Shown: in pieces, positions 12,001 to 25,600 of the stretch
Numbering within the stretch: position 1 is the first letter of the stretch
Layout: the number at the start of each line of letters is the position of its first letter
NCBI RefSeq assembly: GCF_048771995.1
Contig: NC_133030.1
Span: 62,569,501 to 62,633,500, forward strand
Direction: 5' to 3'
Origin: Taeniopygia guttata
Taxonomy: Eukaryota; Chordata; Aves; Passeriformes; Estrildidae
Length of the DNA: 64,000 nt
The notes under the pieces: generated by a model
Seen by the model: the letters and a program-made list of their open reading frames with translations, nothing else
Database searches by the model: none
Told to the model about the DNA's origin: nothing
Made by a program: the position numbers and the translations under genes

Positions 12001-13489
12001 CCACCCCCCTCCAGCTTTTTGGCCGCCTTTTCGGGGTCTCTGAATGCCCGAGTGTGTGACAGGCACAACAAGGCTCTTTATATCCCGCGGGGCTGCCAGG
12101 AAATCCAGCGATGCTCCCGGGGGCCCTGCGCCCCAAAATCAGGGTTGGTGCTGGGGGGGTGGAGAGGGGGGAGCCCCCAGCCTCCCTCCCGCTGCTCCGG
12201 GGGTGAAACTGGGAATTCAATCGCTTTTCCTTGGCTCTGCTTCCAGCGGCTGGGTGGGAAGGAAGGGCTGCAGCTCCCTGCCTGGAGCAGGAGGAGCAGG
12301 AGCAGTGTGGGGTGGGTTCCTCGGTGTTTTTGGAGCGTGTGTGCTGTCGGGTGGCTCGTCCCGGGGTTGGGGCCACGGTGGTGCTGCCTGGCACGGCCCC
12401 AAGGCTGGCAGGGCTGCCTGCCTATAGCGGGATGTATGGGAAGCTGGGAGCACAGGGATGTTTTTTCCGGAGGAAACCGAGCTAAAATTGTTCTCAGGGA
12501 TGAGCGGGGAGGGGTGTGGGTTTTCCTCTGGTGCTGATGGGATGGAGCAGGGGGGTGTCAGTGGGAGGACAGGAGTGAGGGGCTCCTAGTGCAGAGGTTA
12601 CCTGGCCAGGGATGCTCTTGGGGCACCCTTGCACTGAGGGAGTGGCCAGGCTGTGCCATGGGCTCCTAGGAGGATGCTGAGCATCTTCCCAGGATGTGGC
12701 ACTCAGGGTTTGGCTGGGCATGAGCAGCCCCAGCTCCTGCTCTTCCCCAGGAGATCTGTGCAGGCTGATCATGGAATGGTTTGGGTTGGAAGGGACCTTA
12801 AAGCCCATCCAGTCCCACCCCTGCCATGGGCAGGGACACCTCCCACTGTCCCAGGCTGCTCCAAGCCCTGTCCAGCCTGGCCTTGGACACTCCCAGGGAT
12901 CCAGGGGCAGCCACAGCTGCTCTGGGCATCCTGTGCCAGGGCCTCACCAGCCTCACAGGGAAGAATTTTTTACCAGTATCCCATCCATCCCTGCCCTCTG
13001 GCAGTGGGAGCCATTCCCTGTGTCCTGTCCCTCCATCCCTTGTCCCCAGTCCCTCTCCAGCTCTCCTGGAGCCCCTTCAGGCCCTGCAAGGGGCTCTGAG
13101 CTCTCCCTGGAGCTTCTCCTCTCCAGGTGAGCACTCCCAGCTCTCCCATCTGTCTCCATGGAGCTGCTCTCTGTTGGAGGGCCCTTTTGCATGCCCTGTG
13201 GTGTGTGTGGGGCTGCCTCTCACACCCCTGCTCCCCTTCCTTCACTCCTCTGCTGTGCTCCTGCCCCTCCGTGCCATCCATCCATCCATCCGTCCATCCA
13301 TCCATCCATCATCCATCCATCCATCATCCATCCATCATCCATCATCAATCCATCCATCCATCCATCCATCCCTTCATCATCCATCCATCCGTCATCCATC
13401 CATCCATCATCCATCCATCCATCATCCATCCATCATCCATCATCAATCCATCCATCCATCCATCCATCATCCATCCATCCATTATCCAT

Positions 13490-13528
<39 letters not shown>

Positions 13529-13570
13529 CCATCATCCATCCATCCATCCATCCATCCATCCATCCATCAT

Positions 13571-13606
<36 letters not shown>

Positions 13607-16600
13607 CCATCATCCATCCATCCATCCATCCATCCATCATCCATCCATCCATCATCCATCCATCCATCCATCCATCCATCCATCCATCCATCACCCATCA
13701 TCCATCCATCATCCATCCATCCATCCATCCATCCATCCATCCATCATCCATCATCCATCCATCCATCCATCCATCCATCCATCCATCCATCCATCATCCA
13801 TCCATCCATCCATCATCCATCATCCATCCATCCATCCATCCATCATCCATCCATCCATCATCCATCCATCTATCTATCATCCATCCATCCATCCATCCAT
13901 CATCCATCCATCCATCCATCCATCCATCATCCATCCATCCATCATCCATCCATCCATCCATCCATCCATCAATCCATCATCCATCATCCATCCATCCATC
14001 CATCCATCCATCCATCATCTATCATCCATCCATCATCCATCCATCCATCATCCATCCATCCATCATCCATCCATCCATCCATCCATCATCCATCCATCCA
14101 TCATCCATCCATCCATCCATCCATCCATCATCCATCCATCCATCCATCCATCCTCCATCATCCATCCATCATCCATCCATCATCCATCCATCATCCATCC
14201 ATCCATCATCCATCCATCCATCCATCCATCCATCCATCCCTCCATCCATCATCCATCATCCATCCATCATCCATCCATCCTCCATCATCCATCCATCATC
14301 CATCCATCATCCATCCATCATCCATCCATCCATCATCCATCCATCATCCATCCATCCATCCATCCATCCATCCATCCATCCATCATCCATCCATCATCCA
14401 TCCATCCATCCATCCATCCATCCATCCATCCCTCCATCCATCATCCATCATCCATCCATCATCCATCCATCCTCCATCATCCATCCATCATCCATCCATC
14501 ATCCATCCATCATCCATCCATCCATCCATCCATCCATCCATCCATCCATCCATCCATCCTCCATCATCCATCCATCATCCATCCATCATCCATCCATCAT
14601 CCATCCATCCATCATCCATCCATCCATCCATCCATCCATCATCCATCCATCATCCATCCATCCATCCATCCATCCATCCATCCCTCCATCCATCATCCAT
14701 CATCCATCCATCATCCATCCATCCATCCATCCATCCATCCATCCATCCATCCATCCATCCATCATCCATCCATCATCCATCCATCCTCCATCCATCCCTC
14801 CATCCATCATCCATCCATCCATCCATCCATCCATCCATCCATCCATCCATCATCCATCCATCCATCCATCCATCCATCCATCATCCATCCATCCATCATC
14901 CATCATCCATCATCCATCATCCATCATCCATCCATCATCCATCATCCATCCATCCATCCATCATCCATCCATCCATCATCCATCCATCCATCCATCCATC
15001 CATCCATCATCCATCCATCCCTCCATCCTCTCTCCCTTTGGCAGCTCAACACCTTCCAGGCAGTCATAGCCTACAACGATGAGGACACCTACACCATCTT
15101 CCTCTACCCCGACGGTGGCCTCCAGTTCCTGGGGACACGACCCAAGGAGTCCTACAACGTCCAGCTGGAGCTGCCAGCCCGGGTGGGCTTCAGCTGGGGG
15201 GACAGCGATGACCCGAAGAGGGACGGGCTCTTCCACAGCCTGGCCAGCAGCGAGCAGGCTCTGAGGAACCTGGAGAGGTGACTGGAACCTGGGGGGCTGT
15301 GGGTGTGGGCAGGGGGAGCAGGGTCACCTTCTCCCAGCCCTGGAGCCTTTTAGAGCCTGGAAAAATTTGGGGAGTGACCTTGGGGTGCTGGGCTGCATCA
15401 GGGGCGCAGCCCCACATGCACAGGAGATGTACTGGGGTCCTGGAGGGGTGATGCTGTCTTTTGGGGTGGCTTTTCCGGCATGGCTGTGACGATGTTCATG
15501 TGTGCTGTGTCCACAGGGAGAGCAACACGGGCATCCCTGGCGTGTGGGTTTTCCACGTGGGCAGCACGGAGCACGTGGAGCCGGGGGGTGGCGAGGGAGC
15601 TGCTCCTGCTGAGCACCCCAACCCTGGCACCACCGGCCACCCCCACCCTGTCTCCAGCCACACATCCATGGCCCAGCGTCCCAGCCACGGATCCCACAGC
15701 CCGGTGCTCCTGGGCTTTGTCCCCGGGAGGAGGGACACGCAGGAGCGGAGCCGCTGGCTGCAGCCCAGGGGGGACGGTGGCACCGGGCAGAGCTTCTCTG
15801 CCAACCCCTCCTCCTACAGCTCGGGCCAGCACGGCGTGGGCGTGGAGGAGGACGTGCATTTCAACCCCGACGGTGAGCGGCCACTGCGGTGGCCCAGTGG
15901 GGACAATGACCCAGTGGGGACAGTGACCGAGTGGGGGTGGCTCCCTAAAAAAGGCTGGAAGTTCACCCCGTCCCAAGCTGCCCTTGCAGCTCCTCCTCTT
16001 GGCCCCATCCCGCTGCTGGAGCAGGGGATGGGGTGGGAAGCTCAGGGGACAGGTCCCCAAATTGGCTTGGCCACCCTCCCCGCCACCGAGCCAGCTGTGG
16101 AGCCGCCGTGCCACGTGCCCGGGGGGAGCAGAGCCCCGTCCCCAGCCAACTGTCTCCCAAAAATACCGTCAGGAATTTGATCTCGTGCCCTCTGTCAGAT
16201 CCGCCTGAAATCAGGCAACAGGTTCCAAGGCCTCCACCACCCCTCTGCATCCCGGGTGACTCTCCTGGGAACCGCCACTGCCAGCTGGCTCGTTTCCAGG
16301 CGGTGCTTTTAGGGCCGAGAAGGCAAAGCACCCACCCCTGTGAAGGGTGGCTTTGTCATGGTGTCCCCAAGCGTTTCCCTTTGTCCCCAGTGTTCACCTA
16401 CAGCGCAGCCAGCAAGGAGACGTGTGCCCAGCACCACGGGCAATGCTCCCCTCACGCCTTCTGCACCGACTACGCCGCCGGCTTCTGCTGCCACTGCCGG
16501 GCCACCTTCTACGGGAACGGGCGGCAGTGCCTGCCTGAAGGTACGTGGGGCGGGCAGTGGGGATGGGCAGCCCGTGCCTGGGTGGCCGCTGCCAGGAGTG

Positions 16601-19600
16601 CCCATCTCCCCCTCCAGGGGCCGTGCATCGCCTCAACGGGAAGGTGAGCGGGAGCCTGAGGGTGGGACGGGCGTCCGTCGGCTTCCAGGACGTGGACCTG
16701 CACGCCTACATCGTGGGCAGCGACGGCAGAGCCTACACGGCCATCAGCGGGGTGCCCCAGCCCGCTGCCCGCGCCCTGCTGCCCCTGCTGCCCGTCGGGG
16801 GGCTCTTCGCGTGGCTCTTCGCCCTGGAGGAGCCCGGCTCTGAGAACGGCTTCAGCATCACCGGTGAGCTGAGCGGGGGTTTGGGAGGTGCCATCGCTGC
16901 CAGGGTGGTCAGGGGTTCAGGGCAGCTCTGGGGTTTCTCCAATCCCTGTCTCAGCTGGTGCTCGCCTCTCGCTGTGGTCCCCCACGGGAAGGATGCTTTG
17001 GGGGGTGTTCCTACAAATGGTGACCGTTCCCTTCTCCTGCCCAGGTGCTGAATTCACCCAGAGCCTGGAGGTGACGTTTTACCCCGGAGGGGAGACGGTC
17101 CAGGTCACTCAGACAGCCGAGGGCCTGGGGCCGGACAATTATTTAAACCTCAGGACACACATCCAGGGTGAGGTGCCATTCCTGCCAGAGAACGTCACCG
17201 TCCACATCACTCCCTACGAGGAACTCTACTCCTACTCCAGCTCAGGTAAGACCTGTGCTCACCTACCTTCAGTTCCTCACACACCACCCCTGAATGCCCG
17301 AGAACATCCCAGCCACATGGATGCTGACACCGTTTCTCCCACATCCCACGGCGTTCTCCGTGCCATCCCGCAGCCGTGACATCCTCGGGCCAGCGGGAAT
17401 ACGTGGTGGCCGCGGGCACCGCCAACCGGACTGTGTCCTACCGCCTGCGCCAGAACATCACCTTCTCGGGGTGCCCGCACTCGCGGCCGCCGGCGCGGCA
17501 GCGGCTCTCGGTGGCGCGCGCCTTCGCCCTCTTCGACAGCCACGAGCACGTCCTGCGCTACGCCCTGGCCGCCCGCATCGGCCCGGCACGAGGTGAGCAC
17601 CAGCACCCGCCCCGGCTGCCAATCTGTGTGCCAGTTTTATTCCCCCCAACATCCCTGTGTGCCCGCAGGCGATGCCGCGAATCCCGGGGTGAGCCCGTGC
17701 CAGGATGGCTCCCACACGTGCCAGGCACCGGCGCGCTGCCAGCCCGGCGTGGGCACAGAGTACACGTGCGAGTGTGCCACCGGCTACCGCCCAGATGGAC
17801 ACGGCTGCCGAGGTCAGCGGGGCTGGGGGGAGCTGCTGGATCTGTGCCCCATCAGGCACCAAAATGGGCACCAGTATTTGGGATGTCACAGCACCCACAG
17901 AGCTTCCCCAAGCACGGGGATGTCATGGGGGAAACTGAGGCAGGGTGATGGAGCTCCTTGGGGAAGCGCTCCAGGAGCAGACAAAAAAAAGGAGGGTAAA
18001 AAAGAGCAAAACCAATGGAAAAATAATTCCTGCATTTCATAAATCCAGCCAGCTTTGTTGTTGCTTTCCTGACACTCCAAACTCAGCATTGCAAATTTAT
18101 CTTCCAATTTTAGAGCCCTTTCCACAAGAAGCTGCCCAGTGCCAGTGAGCTGCACTGCGCAGTGATGCTGGTGAGGAATTCAAGGATCCTGCCTTTCAAT
18201 AAGGAACAAGTTTCCTTCTCCTAAAATTCCAGTTTAAGAGACCCATCTGATCACTTAATTTAAGGAGAAGGAAACCAAGTTTTAAACCACAAATAATTGA
18301 GAATATTGGTGTGCCTTGAACAAATGCTTCTTTGTCAAAACTATACACCCAAAGCGATCTTGTTTTTTTTCCCTTCTGTTTTGAGCTGATTAGAAAGTTA
18401 ATTCCATAGTTTATTAAGTTCAGTGACAGACATGGGATGGGCAGCGTGGGGCAGGATATTCCCTGTCAGACCACGAGCAGCCAGACCCTGAAAATGGGGG
18501 TGTCCCACCACCATTGGGGTGCCTGGTGTCACTATAGGACATGTGAAAACATGACGTGAGCCGCTGCCATTGCAAAGGTGAAAAAAAGGAAGTTTATTTT
18601 CTGACTCCAGCATTTATACTTTTCCAAAGGTGACAGTGGATTGGGGGGTGAACGTGCCACCTCTCCAACGACATTGGACAAACTACAGTACATCAAATTT
18701 CTCTGCCTCTGTGAAGGAATGCAAAACAATAGCTTGTTTACAGAAAGTTGTGTGAGACAGTTCTCTACAAGAATGCAAACTCAGAAGGCTTTAGAAAATC
18801 TTAAGAATCAGGGCAACACCTGGTGTCTCCTCCTTTCCCCAGATGTGGACGAGTGTGCTGAGGGCCTGAGCCAGTGCGGGCCCTTCTCCGAGTGCCGGAA
18901 TGTGCCGGGCAGTTACCGCTGCGAGTGCCGCGGCGGGTACGGGCCGGCGGGGGACGGGCAGGCGTGTGTGCGTAAGTGCTGACCCCAGCTGGGGTGTCCC
19001 CGACTCCCGTGCCCCATGGACGTGCCCTGACCACCCCTCCCCTGTCCCCACAGCGCTGGCACCGGCGGGTGACCCCTGCGAGGACGGGCGGCACCCCTGC
19101 GCTCCGGGGGACCGGGCGCGGTGCCTGTCCCGCGGTGACGGCCGCGCCACCTGCGAGTGCCTCCCCGGCTACTCCGGCGATGGCATCCACTGCTCCGGTA
19201 AGGTGGGCACGGGAGGGACCCCACACCGCAGCTGTCGGGGTGTCCCTGTCCCCACTGATCCCATATTCCCCCTGCAGACGTGGATGAGTGTGCCGAAAGC
19301 CCGTGTCACCCGGCCGCCGTCTGCTACAACACCCCGGGCTCCTTCTCCTGCCGCTGCCGGCCCGGCTACGCGGGCGACGGCTTCCAGTGCACGTACGGTG
19401 AGGTGCCCGCTCAGCCCCGTGCCCTCTGCGCCTGGCACAGCTTCCCCAGCCTCACTCTCCCCTTTCCCGGCTTTCCAGCGGCGGAAGGGAACCCGCAGCG
19501 CCTCACGCCCTGCCAGCACGAGCGGATGTACCCGCGGGAGGTGCCACCCCTGGGCGACGGCCACGCGCCCCAGTGCGACGAGCAGGGCCGGTACCGGCCC

Positions 19601-22600
19601 CTGCAGTGCCACGGCAGCTCCGGGCACTGCTGGTGCGTGGACGCCGCCGGGCAGGAGATCGCCGGCACCCGCACGGCGCCGGGGACCACCCCCCCACGCT
19701 GTGGGAGCCCAGGTCAGTGACACCCCCCGGGGGTGACAGGAGCAGGGTTGGCTCCTTGGGCGTCTGGTTGGTGTCCCGATGGCTTCTCACTTGGGTCCAG
19801 CTGCCAGGAGCGTGGGGACAGTGGAGGGCACCCATAAACTAAACAGCCCCAAATGAAAAAGTTCACCTCAGCATGAGGAAGAATTTCCTAACGCTGAGGG
19901 TGGCAGAGCCCTGGAAGAGCTGCCCAAGGGGAGTGTGGAGTCTCCATATCTGGAGATATTCCAAACCCACCTGGACACATTCCTATGTCACCTCCTCCAG
20001 GTGACCCTGCCTTGGCAGGGAGGTTGGACTGGAGGATCTCCAGAGGTCCCTTCCAACCCTAAGGATTCTGTGACTCTGTGACCCTCTGCCCAAGCACCCT
20101 CCTAGGGCTTCACTGAGGGCAGGGTGCTGTCAAGTGGCGTCACGGGGCTCCTGAGTGTTTAGGGTGCCCTGGCCCGTGGGGTTACAGTGGCTGTGGCCAT
20201 TGGGCCACCTCCTGTGTCAACTCATGATGGAGGGAACGGCTGTGGGGGTGAAGGGGGCTGGAGAGGGGCAGGCCTGGCCCCTGCCCCAGACCAAGGGATG
20301 CTGGAAGATGGGAGAAGTGGTGCCAAGTGGCTCTGGGGGAGCCGGTGGCACCCCCTGAGCCCGGGGTGGGGACGTTTACCGCCGGCAGAGTCCATCCAGC
20401 AGCTGACGCCCTGCGAGCACGCACGGATGTACCCGCGGGAGGTGCCACCAGGACCGTCACCCGTGGGTGATGGCCACGTGCCCCAGTGCGACGAGCAGGG
20501 CCGGTACCGGCCCCTGCAGTGCCACAGCAGCTCCGGGCACTGCTGGTGCGTGGACAGCGCCGGGCAGGAGATCGCCGGCACCCGGACAGCACCGGGCACC
20601 ACCCCCCCACGCTGCGGGAGCCCAGGTCAGTGCCCGGGGCAGCATCAGCGTGGGGGCACGGCCAGCAGGGAGAGGGGGACGCAGGGCTCTGCAAAGCCCT
20701 GAGTGCCCCAATAGAGTGGTGACTGTCACCCTCCCGTGCCAGAGCCCACAGAGCGGCCCCCCAGCATGTGCGAGCGCTGGCGGCAGAGTTTGCTGGAGCA
20801 CTACGGCGGCAGCCCCCGCGGGGACCAGTACGTGCCCCAGTGTGACCCCAGCGGGGACTTCACCCCGCTGCAGTGCCACGGGGACAGCGGCTACTGCTGG
20901 TGCGTGGAGCAGAGCGGCAGGGAGATCCCGGGGACGCGCTCCGAGCCCGGCACCACCCCGCCCTGTAAGAGCCCGGCGCCCCAAAGCCACCCTGGGCACC
21001 GCCAGCGCGGGCACCGCGCCCCGCTGCGGGCGTGGAGCCCAGGGGACAACGCCACCTGAGCATCTCCGTCCCTTCCGACATGCCAGGTCTGCCCAGCGTC
21101 GCCCCGCCCAGCGTCCGGCCCGAGCCCCGGCCCGACGTGTCCCCACCGGCCACGGGGACGTTCCTGCTCTACGCCCAGGGCCAGCAGATCGGATACCTGC
21201 CCCTGAACGGCACCCGGCTGCACAAGGAGGCGGCCAAGACCCTGCTCTCCCTGCATGTACGGTATCCTTGGGGTGGGGACGGGGTGCAGGAGCACCCAGG
21301 GAGATTGGGACAGCACTTGTCGGGGTTTGAGGGGGACATTGGCCGTGCTGGATGCCTTGGTGGCACTTTGGGGAAGGGATGATGGCTTCCCAATGACAAA
21401 GGGAAGAGTTAGATGGGATATTGGGATGAAATTATTGACTGGGGGGTGGGCAGGCCCTGGCACAGGGTGCCCACAGAAGCTGTGGCTGCCCCATCGCTGG
21501 AAGTGTCCAAGACCTGGTTGGAGCAGCCTGGGATAGTGGAAAGTGTCCCTGCCCATAGAAGGGGTGGAGATGAATGATCTTTAAGGTCCTTTCCAACCCA
21601 AACCAGTCTGGGATTGTATGGATTCTATTTTTACCTCCCTCCAGCCATCCCCAGCAGAGAGACAGGTCCCAGACCTGGGACTGCTCATGAAGGGAAGGAG
21701 CTCAGGTGCTGCCAGAGCTCTCCAGGGTTGCTCTCAGCCTGGTCTTCCAGCTGCAGGGCTGGCCTTTTTCCTTCCCTGGACTTCCCTTGGAGCGTGGCCA
21801 TGTGCCTCTCCAGCCAGGCCAGAGCGAGGCAGAGGAACGCTGAAATCTGGGCCAGGACCCTCCCTGCACCCCGGGGAAGTGAAGGACCTTGCCAAGTATT
21901 CCCTCTCCCCATCCTGAAGGTCATTCCCCGGGCTGGCTTTGCTCTTGGAGCCCCCTCTGCTTCAGGCAAAGGGTTCAAATCCATCTGGATGTGGGCGTGA
22001 GCCTGCACCAGCTGGCCTAAAATCCTCAGCTGAGGGATTCAGCCTGGGGGGCACAGTGGGAACAGAGCAGGGTTTTGCTGTGGAAATGGGATCTGAGTGT
22101 CATTCCCCCCTTGCAGCGTGTCCCAGGCAGTGCTGGCTGATGGGCTGAGGTTTCTCCATGAGCCTCCTGGGCAGGATCTCAGCCCATGTCCCTCTCCTGA
22201 CCCTGGCAGGGCTCCATCGTGGTGGGGATTGACTACGACTGCCGGGAGAGGATGATCTACTGGACTGATGTGGCCGGCCGGACCATCAGCCGGGCGGGGC
22301 TGGAGCCAGGCTCCGAGCCAGAGACCCTCATCAGCTCAGGTGTGTCCCCATCCCCAGTGTCACCTCCCCAAAGCCACACCATCAGCTCAGGTGTGCCCCC
22401 GTCCCCACTGTCACCTCCCCAGAACCCCATCATCAGCTCAGGTGTGCTCCTGTACCCAGTGTCACCTCCCCAGAACCCCATCATCAGCTCAGGTGTGCCC
22501 CCGTCCCCACTGTCACCTCCCCAAAGCCACACCATCAGCTCAGGTGTGCCCCCATCCCCAGTGTCACCTCCCCAAAGCCACACCATCAGCTCAGGTGTGC

Positions 22601-25600
22601 CCCTGTCCCCAGTGTCACCTCCCCAAAGTCACATCTGCTCTTCCCATCGCAGCTCCGGGCTGAAATAATAATCTTTTTTTATTACCTTTACTAATTTCTA
22701 TATGCATAGAATTTCACAATAGGTCATGCATATTAATTTTGGTGATTTTGCATTACACTCACAGCTAGTTACACTTATACTCAGCTTTTTTCAGAAAGCA
22801 CAGAAAGAACTCTTGGGTCACTCTATCCTGTCTGTTTCAAAGTTTGAAGAGTCTTTCTTATCTCTTATTTTTTTAGTGTAGAAATTTGCATTCTTTTCTC
22901 TTTTGCTAAGGTAGTTTTGCTAGTGCTGCAGTTACCAGACTAAACAGCGTATTTCACTTATGTTAGCAAGCTCAAAGTAGCACATTTCACCTAAATCCAA
23001 ATAGATTTCTACCTCATTAAATTTTCACTCTGTCTCAGGGCTCCTCCCATGGATGCCTACATAGCAACAAAGGCCAGACAAAATTAAGAGATTAAAAAGT
23101 GGTTATATTTATGGAAGGGCCTTCAGGTACATTTTGAAGGGGCTACACCCAAAAATTGACATGTTCTCACACTTTTCTAAGTTTGGTCCATTTGCATATT
23201 GGGGGTTAATCTTTTAATTACAGCTTCAAGTAATGAAGTAATTTACCCCAAATTTGCTGCCCCCAATTCACTTTTGTTCACATTTCTGGGGGCCTGAGGC
23301 AGTGAGGTGTCCTTGACTGCCAGGCCTGGAGAGGAATTGCTGTGTCTGCCCAAAATGGGGAAGCAGCAGCTCAGAGTTACACACTGAAGAATTACAGAAT
23401 TACAAATACATGGAAAATATAAAAATTGAAGACATCACCACCTTCACCTTTGGTGCTCCCGTCCCCATTGTCACCTGCCCAAAGCCACATCCTGCTCTTC
23501 CCATCGTAGCTCTGGGCTCCTCCCATGGATGCCTACATAGCAACAAAGGCCAGACAAAATTAAGAGAATAAAAAGTGTAGTTGTATATATGGAAGGGCCT
23601 TTAGGTACATTTTGAAGGGGCTACACCCAAAAATTGATGTGTTCTCATACTTTTCTAAGTTTGGTCCATTTGCATATTGAGGGTTAATCTTTTAATTACA
23701 GCTTCAAGTAATGAAGTAACTTACCCCAAGTTTGCTGCCCCCAACTCACTTTTGTTCACATTTTTTGGTTATATATATGGAAGGGCCTTTAGGTACATTT
23801 TGAAGGGGCTAAACTCAAAAATTGACGTGTTCTCACACTTTTCTAAGTTTGATCCATTTGCATATTGGGGGTTAATCTTTTAATTACAGCTTCAACTAAT
23901 GAAGTAACTTACCCCAAGTTTGCTGCCCCCAACTCACTTTTGTTCACATTTCTGGGCCCTGAGGCAGTGAGGTGTCCTTGATTGCCAGGCCTGGAGAGGA
24001 ATTGCTGTGTCTGCCCAAAATGGGGAAGCAGCAGCTCAGAGTTACACACTAAAGAATTACAGGATTACAAATACACGGAAAATAGAGAAGTTTAAGGCAT
24101 CACCACCTTCACCTTTGGGCTGGGGTTGCCTGAGGGGTCCCGGAGCAGCGTTTCCCCAGCGTGGCCATGTCCCAGCAGGGTTGATCAGCCCCGAGGGTCT
24201 GGCCGTGGACCACCTGCGCCGGGCCATGTTCTGGACGGACAGCGGGCTGGACAGGATCGAGCGGGCCCGGCTGGACGGCTCCGAGCGCCGCGTGCTCTTC
24301 CACAGCGAGCTCGTCAACCCCCGCGCCATCGCCGTCGACCCCGTCCGAGGGTGAGCACCAAAACCCCGCCGGGATTTTGGGTTTGGGCTTTGTGAGGTGC
24401 AGAACTCAGCTCCAGCCTGACCTGCACGTCCTGTAGGAGGGATTGGCTCTGCTCCCCAGCCCCTCTTGTCGGAATCTGAGGTATTGCTGATTCCCAGATT
24501 GTAAAAGTCTCTGTCTTTCTGCCCCGCTGCCAAAGCAGAAGCCATAATTGGTCTGTGCTGTTTCAAGGTTGTTTATTCTGTTTATCTCTAACATGTTCTG
24601 CTGCCCTGCCGCAGCTCTGTCCTGCAGGGCAGCGTGTGGGGCTCTGCCCTCAGTGGGATGGTACAAACATTAAATACCACAAACTACCTGTGCTGGATGT
24701 ACAATAACGTGCCAATATCTGTCACCTACGTTGGACAGTGTGTCCCCAGCCTGAACCAACAGAAAAATGCCAACACCACAGTGAAACATGGAGGGCATGA
24801 AGAAGGAGAAAAAGGACAAGGCACACCCAATTTCCTCCATCTTGTCCCCTTTGGACCCCTAATCTAGAAACCTAAAATTTTACTTTTGCACCCGTGCCAC
24901 ACTTAATTATTACTGATATCAAACACTCAGAGCTTGTAATTGATCCTGTAAGATTGAAAACTCTTTTCCATGGACAGAGATCACAGCCAGTGTCTCTGGG
25001 GGCTCTGTCCAGGGGCGTTCCTGACCCCTGCCAGGGTCCCAGGGCAGCCAGAGGGAAGCTCTGGATTCCCACACCTCTTTCTATTGAATAATTGAGATTT
25101 GGCTCAAAGTGCTGTTTCAGTATCAGGATGTAGGTTATTTTGAAAAGCTGTGCCTCCAGGGTGCTGTTGGGATACAAAATGTTCTGCTCCTCAGACTCGC
25201 CCTTGTTGAGGAGCTGCTGCCTGCAGGAGTTTGGGTCATAAACATCTGTAATATTGTTCTGCTTTGCTCTGAGATGTTTTTTTCCTAATAAAATAAAGAT
25301 GGTTCAGGCACTGATAAGGGAAAAACCAGGCCCTGCTCCTGGCAAGAAGCAGGATAACCTCCCACCACTCCTTACTGTTGTGTGCCCTGTTTGTGCATTA
25401 TTTCCCAAGCAACCTTTACTGGACGGACTGGAATCGTGAAGCTCCCAAAATCGAAACTTCCACTGTCAATGGAGCCAACAGGAGGGTTCTGGTGCACTCA
25501 GACATTGGTTTGCCCAATGGCCTGACTTTTGACCCCTTCTCCAAGCTGCTGTGCTGGGCAGACGCAGGTAATGTCCCCAAGGATGGATCAGAGAAGGTCA

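Larger units (their letters stand above)
9769..15872 (+). other. NID2: NID2 exons 2-4: NIDO domain and linker
   Basis: Exon 2 starts [20 protein letters not shown], the conserved opening of the NIDO domain. Exon 3 contains [20 protein letters not shown], and exon 4 opens with [17 protein letters not shown]. The rest of exon 4 is a Gly/Pro/His/Ser-rich linker of roughly 100 residues ending in an acidic EEDVHFNPD before EGF-1. The linker is clearly shorter than in human NID2 and lacks tyrosine-rich acidic repeats. It contains an RGD (15767-15775). Intron 2 is the largest (4967 bp) because of its satellite array. Confidence 0.9.

Noticed and set aside
12826-15281. 650-750-codon His-Pro-Ser-Ile ORFs in three frames; also considered as a CRISPR-like array
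   Set aside because: Simple CATC/CAT satellite within an intron. No constant repeat with unique spacers, and the host is a vertebrate.
18000-18842. AT-rich part of NID2 intron 9 as an LTR-like element
   Set aside because: There is an AAGTTTATTTTCTGACTCC segment resembling passerine LTR ends, but no convincing termini or second copy in the window.
24406-24666. Paired ORFs at 24406-24666 (-) and 55929-56189 (+) with the same protein ([20 protein letters not shown])
   Set aside because: Both lie inside copies of the same solo LTR, so the shared translation reflects element identity, not a gene family.
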